From positions 1 through 27,431 of IMG/VR virus record IMGVR_UViG_3300036944_000411: a stretch of 27,431 nt of DNA; one strand, given 5' to 3'. Numbering within the stretch: position 1 is the stretch's first letter; the number at the start of each line of letters is the position of its first letter. Positions 22,781-27,431 of the stretch are shown here, piece by piece. The DNA is from a virus. The notes below the pieces were generated by a model. That model did not search any database, was not told the DNA's origin, and saw only the letters and a program-made list of their open reading frames with translations. The translations under genes and the position numbers were made by a program.

Positions 22781-22962
22781 TGTTCTGTGTTTTCTTTGGC
22801 TAGTGTTTCGATTTTTTGAGTGAGCCAGCCGAGCGTAATCGCATCGACTTCCGATGATGACATATAGATCGCATTGCGTAGGTCGCGCATTGCGTATTCG
22901 AGCAGGAGCTTTGCCTGCGCTTCGGTCAGGTTCTGGATTTGGTCTTGGATTTGGTCTTGCAT
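22777..22962 (-). CDS. Small helical hypothetical protein
   Basis: 61 aa, acidic and Gln-rich. The first residues are a short tandem repeat (QDQIQDQIQ), encoded by a 12-bp DNA repeat around 22930-22960, followed by two predicted helices (LTEAQAKLLLEYAMRDL and WLTQKIETLAKEN). No family is recognised. The stop overlaps the next ATG by 4 bp, which supports it as a true gene in a coupled array. Confidence 0.5.
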   Translation of the reverse strand: MQDQIQDQIQNLTEAQAKLLLEYAMRDLRNAIYMSSSEVDAITLGWLTQKIETLAKENTEQ

Positions 22963-22967
22963 ATGAA

Positions 22968-23231
22968 TTAGATGTTACGAGTTGAATAAATGTGTGACTC
23001 AGTGCCGTCATTGTTTTTGAAGCACTTTTCGTATTCGCCGATGCGCACTGTTTTTGTCGCGCCTGATTTCAGCGTGACTTCGATTTCGCCAAGCAAGCTG
23101 ATTTCTTTGCCGCCGATGATTTCAACTGTGCTGTTGAGAGTGTTGTCCTTTGTCAATTGAACATCGGACTTGATCATCCATTCGCCTTTGTAGTTGGTGA
23201 AGGTAACGTGTGGTTTGGTGGTAGTTGTCAT
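22968..23231 (-). CDS. Hypothetical beta-rich protein, first gene of an operon
   Basis: 87 aa starting with MTTTTKPHVTFTNYKGEW. The chain alternates short beta-type segments (STVEIIGGKEISL, EIEVTLKSGATKTVRIG) and has no signal peptide or membrane segment. It looks like a small beta-sandwich or beta-barrel protein. It is the first gene after the promoter at 23264-23293; the leader (ctaccaactacgaac) has no SD. I do not recognise the family. Confidence 0.5.
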   Translation of the reverse strand: MTTTTKPHVTFTNYKGEWMIKSDVQLTKDNTLNSTVEIIGGKEISLLGEIEVTLKSGATKTVRIGEYEKCFKNNDGTESHIYSTRNI

Positions 23232-23263
23232 GTTCGTAGTTGGTAGTGCCCTGCGGCGCGCTC

Positions 23264-23293
23264 AATATACAGTGATTCCTTGTAAATTGACAA
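23264..23293 (-). promoter_or_regulatory. Sigma70-like promoter for the 23.2 kb operon
   Basis: On the minus strand TTGTCA (23288-23293) is followed after 18 bases by TATATT (23264-23269), each one mismatch from consensus. It lies in the 94-bp gap between the methyltransferase end and the next gene, with the ATG about 32 bp downstream of the -10, which would give a short leader of about 25 nt. This is the best promoter candidate in the window and would drive the small-protein, ParB-like and DnaA-like genes and perhaps the structural genes. Confidence 0.55.
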
Positions 23294-23325
23294 GCATATT
23301 CCGCAATAAAATTGAAAATAGTTCT

Positions 23326-24093
23326 CTAGCCTTTATGTATCAATGGTTTTTTGTGTAGTCGATTCGTCAAAACTTGCCATGCTGTTGCCGCCACACCTGG
23401 AACTTGCGCGTTTCCAGTGGAGCCAATGCGGTCCAGTTGATTGGGAATCCCATTAGCCATTCGTGCCATTCCGGGTTTATCTTTCCCCCAGCGTGTGTAG
23501 ATAGAGGCGGGGTATTTCTGCGATATTCGGACGGGTAGCAAGCATCTTTCTGATCGTGCTTGGTTGGAGTAGGCAAGAATCCATATTCTTTCCCTGACAT
23601 GGGCAGCTCCACAATCTGCCGCTGAAATAATTCCCCATTCCGCATCATACCCCATCTCGGAAAGGTCGCCAAGCACTCTGTTAATTCCTCGAACAGTGAG
23701 CATTGGTGAGTTCTCCACGAAAACGTATTGGGGTCGTATTTCGCTAATGATTCGCCGCATTTCGCCCCATAGCCCACTACGTTCTCCACTAAGTCCTGCG
23801 CCTTTTCCTGCTGCGCTGATGTCCTGGCAAGGGAATCCGCCGGCAACAACATCAACGAGTCCTCGCCATGGCTTGCCGTCGAATGTTTGCACATCATCAA
23901 AGATGGGAAACCATGGAAGGTGACCGTCTTTTTGCCGTGCTGATAAGACTTGCTGGCAATAGGGTTCGATCTCGACAGCGCACACTGGGTGGTGTCCGAG
24001 GAGTATATCGGCAAGTATCCCGCCTCCAGCCCCTGCAAAAAGGTGGAGAGTTCTGAGTTTGTGCAATTCACTGGTTCGTTGTTCATTTTTCAT
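23326..24093 (-). CDS. dcm: DNA (cytosine-5) methyltransferase, short phage type
   Basis: 255 aa. The C5-methyltransferase motifs appear in order: motif I LFAGAGGG (18-25, AdoMet binding), motif IV GGFPCQDIS (85-93, catalytic Cys89), motif VI VENSP (126-130), motif VIII AHVRERIWI (164-172) and motif X GNAQVP (227-232). The region between VIII and X, where the target recognition domain lies, is very short (about 50 residues), so the enzyme is compact compared with bacterial homologues (usually over 300 aa). It probably modifies phage DNA to evade host restriction; no cognate endonuclease is nearby, so it looks like an orphan. The start overlaps the preceding stop by 4 bp, and a second ATG 7 nt further opens a long overlapping frame (separate entry). 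Confidence 0.92.
   Translation of the reverse strand: MKNEQRTSELHKLRTLHLFAGAGGGILADILLGHHPVCAVEIEPYCQQVLSARQKDGHLPWFPIFDDVQTFDGKPWRGLVDVVAGGFPCQDISAAGKGAGLSGERSGLWGEMRRIISEIRPQYVFVENSPMLTVRGINRVLGDLSEMGYDAEWGIISAADCGAAHVRERIWILAYSNQARSERCLLPVRISQKYPASIYTRWGKDKPGMARMANGIPNQLDRIGSTGNAQVPGVAATAWQVLTNRLHKKPLIHKG
23367..24086 (-). CDS. Overprinted reading frame inside the cytosine methyltransferase gene
   Basis: A 239-codon frame on the same strand as the methyltransferase, shifted by one base, starting at an ATG 7 nt after the methyltransferase ATG and ending 41 nt before its end. The predicted protein does not look random: it has FSWRTHQCSL and PRWGMMRNGEL segments, a FLPTPTKHD segment, and a C-terminal block with INPEWHEWLMGFPINW and PLETRKFQVW. 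I recognise these as signatures of phage proteins usually annotated near or as methyltransferases. It is by far the longest same-strand shadow frame in the window. It may be a real dual-coded protein, or its database resemblance may only reflect frame-shifted annotation of conserved dcm genes. Function unknown. Confidence 0.5.
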   Translation of the reverse strand: MNNEPVNCTNSELSTFLQGLEAGYLPIYSSDTTQCALSRSNPIASKSYQHGKKTVTFHGFPSLMMCKHSTASHGEDSLMLLPADSLARTSAQQEKAQDLVENVVGYGAKCGESLAKYDPNTFSWRTHQCSLFEELTECLATFPRWGMMRNGELFQRQIVELPMSGKEYGFLPTPTKHDQKDACYPSEYRRNTPPLSTHAGGKINPEWHEWLMGFPINWTALAPLETRKFQVWRQQHGKF

Positions 24094-24317
24094 TTTGTTT
24101 CCGTGGTTAGTCTATTTGCTGCCGCAATCGCTCTTGTGAGCAGTGGGTGCATCATGCTTGCGCCTTCGTGCCTGCCGATCTCATCCGTCAAGTTCCGCAG
24201 TGCGGTCATTGTCTCGTTTAGCTCTCGCTCTAGTTTCTCTGCGTGATTTAACATTTCAGAATACCAGTAGCCTTCAGCAACTTCATCCGTCCTCGGCGTG
24301 TCTGATTCTTTGTTCAT
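24090..24317 (-). CDS. Small SDTPRTD-motif coiled-coil protein
   Basis: 75 aa from the ATG at 24317, which overlaps the previous stop by 4 bp; its own stop overlaps the methyltransferase ATG by 4 bp. The N-terminus carries the SDTPRTDEVA motif, a short signature seen at the start of many small phage proteins of unknown function, followed by a heptad-like helix (HAEKLERELNETMTALRNL). A second gene at 22419-22586 has the same N-terminal motif and a similar KLEREL helix, so the two are paralogues. Function is unknown. Confidence 0.6.
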   Translation of the reverse strand: MNKESDTPRTDEVAEGYWYSEMLNHAEKLERELNETMTALRNLTDEIGRHEGASMMHPLLTRAIAAANRLTTETK

Positions 24318-24646
24318 TGTTCGGTTGGTTTGTAGTTTGCAAAAACTTCCCACATGGCAATCAACCTTGGAATGGTTTTTAACCCTTCTTCAATGCCTAC
24401 GATATAGCCATAATTCAGCACCTGAATCCAGCTTTCATCTTTAGCCTCTCCGCAAAGCTCAATCTCGAAAGATTCTCGACCTTCCCATTGTGAGACGTTA
24501 ATGGCTACTTGGATTCCCGCTTTGTTATCATTGCAATTGCATCGTGTTGGTGTATCAAATCGCTTGTAAAAGCATCTTGATGTTGGCTTGAGTCTGTTAG
24601 GAAATTCTATCCAGCCTTCGTTTTTTAGGTGTTGTATTGTGTTCAT
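24314..24646 (-). CDS. Conserved-looking hypothetical protein
   Basis: 110 aa from the ATG at 24646, with an A/C-rich leader (accaaaacaaa) and no SD. It starts with a short helix (TIQHLKNEGWIEFP), then has a mixed beta segment with three Cys near residues 25-38 (RCF, RCNCND) and a helical end. The composition looks like a real globular protein, and its stop overlaps the next start by 4 bp. I do not recognise the family. Confidence 0.5.
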   Translation of the reverse strand: MNTIQHLKNEGWIEFPNRLKPTSRCFYKRFDTPTRCNCNDNKAGIQVAINVSQWEGRESFEIELCGEAKDESWIQVLNYGYIVGIEEGLKTIPRLIAMWEVFANYKPTEQ

Positions 24647-24664
24647 TTTGTTTTGGTTCTGTGG

Positions 24665-25195
24665 TTAAAACGATTGTTCATCAGTCGTGTCGGTCTTGGT
24701 AGGATCGAATCCCAGGTATGACCGGAAGTCCAGTCCATCGCCGAGGTGACCCAGTTTCGCTCTAGTTTGCTCCTTGATCTGCGCATGTAACGCATCGACT
24801 TCCTGCCGTCCTGCGTAATATGCCGTTTGCTGAGCCTCAGCGTGCTTTTCCTCGCGTTCTGCGTTGCGGTCGCTAAGATTATACCCTCGGACCACTAAAT
24901 CACGAATTTCGGCACTTGTGAAGCCCATCACGAAGCCTGACATCTGCTCGCCGAGGATCATCAGCTTTTTAACCTTTCGAGCTTCGCCATCTCTCCAGAT
25001 CGACTTCGGTGTGAAAAGATTGCTTTTTCGCAGGTCGGCGATGAAGTTTTGTCGGCTTTTTGGGTCTTTGTGGAAGTTGTCGAGACGTTCGGCAATGAGC
25101 CAGACGGCATCGCATGACCGGCAGAACATGCCGCGTGAGCTTGGACGAGTGCAGTTGATGCAGGGTCGCGTGTGTAGTTTGATTTGTGTTTTCAT
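24665..25195 (-). CDS. Cys-rich phage protein of unknown function
   Basis: 176 aa from the ATG at 25195, chosen for its 4-bp overlap with the DUF1376 stop. The N-terminus has two Cys pairs (CINC at residues 12-15, CRSC near 25-28), a likely treble-clef or zinc-ribbon site. The rest is predominantly helical and charged, with a coiled-coil-like stretch (AEREEKHAEAQQTAYYAGRQEVDAL without Pro or Gly in its first part). No enzyme signature is seen. Position directly after the replication protein suggests a DNA-associated accessory role, but that is inference only. Confidence 0.5.
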   Translation of the reverse strand: MKTQIKLHTRPCINCTRPSSRGMFCRSCDAVWLIAERLDNFHKDPKSRQNFIADLRKSNLFTPKSIWRDGEARKVKKLMILGEQMSGFVMGFTSAEIRDLVVRGYNLSDRNAEREEKHAEAQQTAYYAGRQEVDALHAQIKEQTRAKLGHLGDGLDFRSYLGFDPTKTDTTDEQSF

Positions 25196-26001
25196 GATCC
25201 GTAATAAAGTGAGTCTCGTGAGTTTGGCGCGCGGTAGCCCGTGGCATTTTTCCATTTGTCAGCAGTGGCAAGTGTCGAGCTGAGATTTTCGCAGAATTTG
25301 TGTCGTTGCTCAAATTTGAACCATGCTTTGTCGTCTGGTGCTGCATAGAAAGCTTTGAGCAAGTTCCAGTCATCATCGGTTAGTGATTCGATCTGCGATG
25401 CCGAGCCATTGCGCAGAGATTCCATCTCGTTGCGATTCCATCGTGGAACGCGCTTCCATGCAGGTCGCAGCTCATTGATCTTGTCCATGATTTGCTGCAT
25501 GGTCAGGCTGGCTTCTGGCGGAGAATCCAGAAAAGGGGATTCAATCACACACGCCGCCTCTTTAGTAGGTGTGTATGTATTATTTATAGATGAAGTAGAA
25601 GATGAAGATGAAGAATGAAGATGAAGAGCATCCGTTTTGCATATGCTACCGTCATGCACGTGCATTGCTAGTGCATCGTCATTCTCTGTCTTATTCCAAC
25701 GCTTGTTTGCATTCTCTTTCCTTGTTTCTATAAAGGATTTTTGCTTTTCACGCACTTTTTCCATGCGTTCATTTCTCAAAAAACCGTCATCGGAAATAGA
25801 GAACTTGCGCATCACCATTTCGCTTGGAACCTTGCGAGAATTTATCATTTTTTTGATCGTTTTTTTGCAATTTGGCAGTGATCCATGCAGCCACTGTGTC
25901 GAAAGCATCTTGATGTAGATGCCGACTTCCTCGTCTGTCATACCCATGATTCCGATCATGAAGTCAGCCGCGTAAAATTGAAATGCTGGTGATTTGCTCA
26001 T
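25192..26001 (-). CDS. DUF1376-type phage replication (replisome organizer-like) protein
   Basis: 269 aa from the ATG at 26001; a TTG 12 codons upstream is in frame, but the family motif starts right after this ATG. The N-terminus (FQFYAADFMIGIMGMTDEEV then GIYIKMLSTQW) is characteristic of DUF1376, a winged-helix domain at the start of phage replisome-organizer/DnaD-like proteins that bind the origin and load helicase. A basic segment (NANKRW near residue 100) follows, then a low-complexity Ser-rich linker at about residues 126-138, then a C-terminal domain with Trp-rich segments (RPAWKRVPRWNR). No SD precedes the start. It ends with a 4-bp ATGA overlap onto the next gene. A role in replication initiation is inferred from the family. 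Confidence 0.7.
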   Translation of the reverse strand: MSKSPAFQFYAADFMIGIMGMTDEEVGIYIKMLSTQWLHGSLPNCKKTIKKMINSRKVPSEMVMRKFSISDDGFLRNERMEKVREKQKSFIETRKENANKRWNKTENDDALAMHVHDGSICKTDALHLHSSSSSSTSSINNTYTPTKEAACVIESPFLDSPPEASLTMQQIMDKINELRPAWKRVPRWNRNEMESLRNGSASQIESLTDDDWNLLKAFYAAPDDKAWFKFEQRHKFCENLSSTLATADKWKNATGYRAPNSRDSLYYGS

Positions 26002-26093
26002 AATTTTGGACAATAAAAAAGCTCTCAACTCTACCAAGCGTGAGACCCGCTATGAATGGCGGCACTTGGCAGAATTGAAAGCTGTTTGAAGTA

Positions 26094-26124
26094 ATCATAT
26101 TTTTCTCGGTCTCAACGAGGTCAA
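26094..26124 (-). promoter_or_regulatory. Candidate sigma70-like promoter before the DUF1376 operon
   Basis: Read on the minus strand, TTGACC (26119-26124) is followed after 19 bases by TATGAT (26094-26099), each one mismatch from consensus; the spacer is slightly long. It lies about 95 bp upstream of the DUF1376 start in one of the few true gaps. The same gap carries a stem-loop and a partly palindromic TGAGACC (26041-26047) / GGTCTCA (26108-26114) pair flanking the -10, which could be an operator. Confidence 0.35.
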
Positions 26125-26127
26125 TTT

Positions 26128-26155
26128 CTCGACGCGCCAAAAATAGCGCATCGAG
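26128..26155 (-). other. Intergenic stem-loop
   Basis: A 10-bp inverted repeat (26128-26137 with 26146-26155, arms CTCGACGCGC and GCGCATCGAG) encloses an 8-nt loop. In minus-strand RNA the one imperfect position is a G·U pair, so the stem is essentially complete. No U-tract follows on the minus strand, so a classical terminator is doubtful; on the plus strand a short T-rich stretch follows. It sits just upstream of a promoter candidate between the winged-helix and DUF1376 genes, so it could be an operator or an RNA processing signal. Confidence 0.45.
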
Positions 26156-26164
26156 GTCGTTTTC

Positions 26165-26539
26165 TCAAGCAATCTTTTTCGATTTGGCGATTTGGTCAAT
26201 CATGCCCTGAAGGTTTGCGCTGATCTCCGCTGCCTCCTTCCGACCTTTGTCGGTGAGAATGTAGGTGTAGAATGAGTGCGGGTTCGTGTATTGCTCGTGC
26301 TTGGTCATGGTGATATACCGCTCGTGACCTTTCCAGCCTTTGAGGTAGCGATGGTCGCAGCATTTTTGTGATGCCGCTTGCATGTCTCCAGTTCGGACTG
26401 GCGTGTCGTATTGCGCGAGTTCCAGCAGGAAAAGTGCTCGGTAGATGCTCATGCCATAAATCAAGTGTTTGATTTGATCGCGTGAGATGTCGCCTTTTGG
26501 CGTGCGGATTACGAGTTGTAGTAGTTTTATTGGTGTCAT
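26165..26539 (-). CDS. Putative winged-helix phage protein
   Basis: 124 aa from the ATG at 26539, chosen because it overlaps the resolvase stop by exactly 4 bp; the longer frame upstream would run about 90 bases into the resolvase. The C-terminal part holds a YTYILTDKGRKEAAEI segment, typical of the wing and last helix of PadR/MarR-like winged-helix proteins. The N-terminal half is helical with an IYRALFLLELAQYDTPVRTGDM segment. Likely a DNA-binding protein, but no specific family is recognised. It is followed by the only substantial gap in the early block (about 160 bp), so it may end a transcription unit. Confidence 0.55.
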   Translation of the reverse strand: MTPIKLLQLVIRTPKGDISRDQIKHLIYGMSIYRALFLLELAQYDTPVRTGDMQAASQKCCDHRYLKGWKGHERYITMTKHEQYTNPHSFYTYILTDKGRKEAAEISANLQGMIDQIAKSKKIA

Positions 26540-27063
26540 AGTAGTTTTCTTCTGTAAAATTCTGCGATGAGTGCGGCGTCGATAAATCCCATGTTTGATG
26601 TCTTGCTGCGCGGTGTAGCGAGCCAATCCTCATCGTGCCATATTTCGCGCGCTTTTGCCCGTGCATAAGCTTTTGTCTCGCCTTTCGGCACGACACCCAG
26701 CATGACGCTCTGCCATGTCCTAGGGGCGATTCTGACGTGTTTTATTCCGCATGATTCGAGTATGCCTCTGATGGCTCCGTAGCAGTCCCACATCGAGCAA
26801 AGCGCAAGTGTGCCAGGCGAGTGTTTGGACGGCGTTTCGAGCGCAACGGCGATGTCATCGGTGTGAGTAAAATTCTCGATCCATTCGCAAACTGCGACCG
26901 CATCACACTCCCTGCTGGTGCCAGTGGATCTTGTCGGCATTAGGATTTTGTCAATGACTAGCCCGTGGTGCGCTGAGATTGCCACCAAACTACCGCTGAT
27001 GCCGTTGTCGATGCCGATGATGATGTCTGGTTTATCGTAGTTCATACACAGTGAATTTTCCAT
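26536..27063 (-). CDS. RuvC-like Holliday junction resolvase
   Basis: 175 aa; a second in-frame ATG seven codons in (27045) is an equally likely start and would shorten the overlap with the winged-helix gene. The RuvC fold is suggested by the first strand with acidic residue IGIDNG (Asp19), the second acidic residue ALETPS (Glu76), a PRTWQ segment at about 114-118 common in phage RuvC-like proteins, and a C-terminal FIDAALIAEF helix (Asp162). RuvC-family enzymes cut four-way junctions; in phages they resolve branched replication or recombination intermediates before packaging. Length fits RuvC (about 170 aa). It lies in the early DNA-metabolism block and ends with a 4-bp overlap to the next gene. 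Confidence 0.8.
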   Translation of the reverse strand: MENSLCMNYDKPDIIIGIDNGISGSLVAISAHHGLVIDKILMPTRSTGTSRECDAVAVCEWIENFTHTDDIAVALETPSKHSPGTLALCSMWDCYGAIRGILESCGIKHVRIAPRTWQSVMLGVVPKGETKAYARAKAREIWHDEDWLATPRSKTSNMGFIDAALIAEFYRRKLL

Positions 27064-27232
27064 TGTTAAACGTTTTCGATGCCACCATGCGGTGCTTCTC
27101 CAGCCGGTCCATGATTCTCTGGATCGTGCTTGCCGTTTGACCGAAGCGTAATGCTATCGCATCAACGGTCGATTGCCCCGCGCTAAGATCGCGCAGGATT
27201 CTTTTTTCTTCATATGTAAGCCTTTGGTTCAT
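27032..27232 (-). CDS. Small winged-helix DNA-binding protein
   Basis: 66 aa from the ATG at 27232. This start is preferred over a longer in-frame extension because it gives a 4-bp ATGA overlap with the zinc-ribbon gene and drops a low-complexity basic extension. The pattern is helix (YEEKRILRDL), helix-turn-helix (TVDAIALRFGQTASTIQRIMDRLEKHRMV), then a short beta wing ending in FTVYELR, typical of MarR/ArsR-type winged helices. It is probably a small regulator of early phage genes. The leader before the ATG is A/C-rich (caaacaaacaaa) with no Shine-Dalgarno. Its end overlaps the RuvC-like gene start by 14-32 bp depending on which ATG is used there. Confidence 0.65.
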   Translation of the reverse strand: MNQRLTYEEKRILRDLSAGQSTVDAIALRFGQTASTIQRIMDRLEKHRMVASKTFNNGKFTVYELR

Positions 27233-27417
27233 TTTGTTTGTTTGTCTATTGTTCCCACGGTAGCTCCGCAGTCGATGCAGACCAGCTTGCCGTTTCGTTC
27301 TAGTGGTGTGCCGTATTTGCAAACGGGACAGTCAGGAAGGTCAGCAAAGCTAGGAGGTGCATAAAATGCTTGCCCGTCTGGTGAGTGCGCGTCCTTGATA
27401 ATTGGGATGCTCTGCAT
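27229..27417 (-). CDS. Small zinc-ribbon protein, possibly 5'-truncated by the window edge
   Basis: 62 aa from an ATG at 27417. The protein has two Cys pairs (CPVC near residue 30 and CIDC near residue 52), the layout of a rubredoxin-like zinc ribbon, so it is likely a small zinc-binding protein of DNA or RNA metabolism; no enzyme motif is visible. The frame stays open upstream to the window edge (no stop in the last 14 bases), so the real start could lie outside the window. No Shine-Dalgarno motif precedes the ATG. Its TGA stop overlaps the ATG of the next gene by 4 bp, implying coupled translation. Function beyond metal binding is unknown. Confidence 0.6.
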   Translation of the reverse strand: MQSIPIIKDAHSPDGQAFYAPPSFADLPDCPVCKYGTPLERNGKLVCIDCGATVGTIDKQTK

Positions 27418-27431
27418 GTCGAATTGTCGCT

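Noticed and set aside
22780-23011. Longer frame for the small membrane protein
   Set aside because: It would cover the entire neighbouring 61-aa gene; the ATG at 22780 has the 4-bp coupling and leads straight into the transmembrane helix.
1-27431. tRNA genes, CRISPR arrays, IS elements, integrase or att sites
   Set aside because: No cloverleaf-like sequence, regularly spaced repeat, transposase or recombinase frame was found by reading the window.

Overview
This window is a phage or prophage genome segment with every convincing gene on the minus strand, so it reads from about 27.4 kb down to 1. It carries a Mu-like head module: MuF-type minor head protein, terminase, DUF935 portal, a gpG-like protein, a Mu I-type protease/scaffold and an HK97-fold capsid candidate. 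The tail module has a tube protein and a tape measure but no sheath, which suggests a long non-contractile (siphovirus-like) tail. I see no integrase, transposase, repressor, tRNA or CRISPR array, so lifestyle cannot be decided. The host is not identifiable with confidence. Most genes that do not overlap an upstream gene have A/C-rich leaders without a Shine-Dalgarno motif, which argues for a bacterium that initiates largely without it (as is known for Bacteroidota and some other groups), although two or three small genes carry a clear GGAGG or AGGAG.

Layout in transcription order. (1) 27.4-23.3 kb, early/DNA metabolism: zinc ribbon, two winged-helix proteins, a RuvC-like resolvase, a DUF1376-type replication protein, a Cys-rich protein, two small unknowns and a short C5-cytosine methyltransferase. 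Nearly the whole methyltransferase gene is overlapped in another frame by a 239-codon reading frame with its own recognisable phage-protein motifs. (2) 23.3-20.6 kb, a run of small proteins behind a good sigma70-like promoter, then a ParB/Srx-like protein, a stand-alone DnaA domain IV protein and a winged-helix protein. (3) 20.6-11.7 kb, packaging and head: MuF-like protein, a ParB-fused DNA methyltransferase, small and large terminase, portal with an extra C-terminal domain, gpG-like protein, protease/scaffold, capsid, and a Bbp16-like decoration candidate, closed by a perfect 12-bp hairpin. (4) 11.7-2.4 kb, connector and tail: connector, tail terminator candidate, tube, unknown tail protein, short tape measure, baseplate hub, a repeat-containing tail protein, a glycosyltransferase-like protein, a small BppU-N-like protein and a collagen-like tail fibre. 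(5) 2.4-0 kb, lysis and accessory: an unknown, a holin candidate, a DUF1353-like protein, a CHAP endolysin, a metallophosphoesterase and the start of a further gene at the left edge.

The genes are extremely compact: about twenty neighbouring pairs overlap by exactly 4 bp (ATGA or GTGA) or by 1 bp (TAATG, TGATG), so translational coupling is probably the main mode of expression. The few real gaps hold the regulatory candidates: promoters near 26.1 and 23.3 kb, hairpins at 26.14 and 11.7 kb, and a 12-bp repeat near 1.3 kb.
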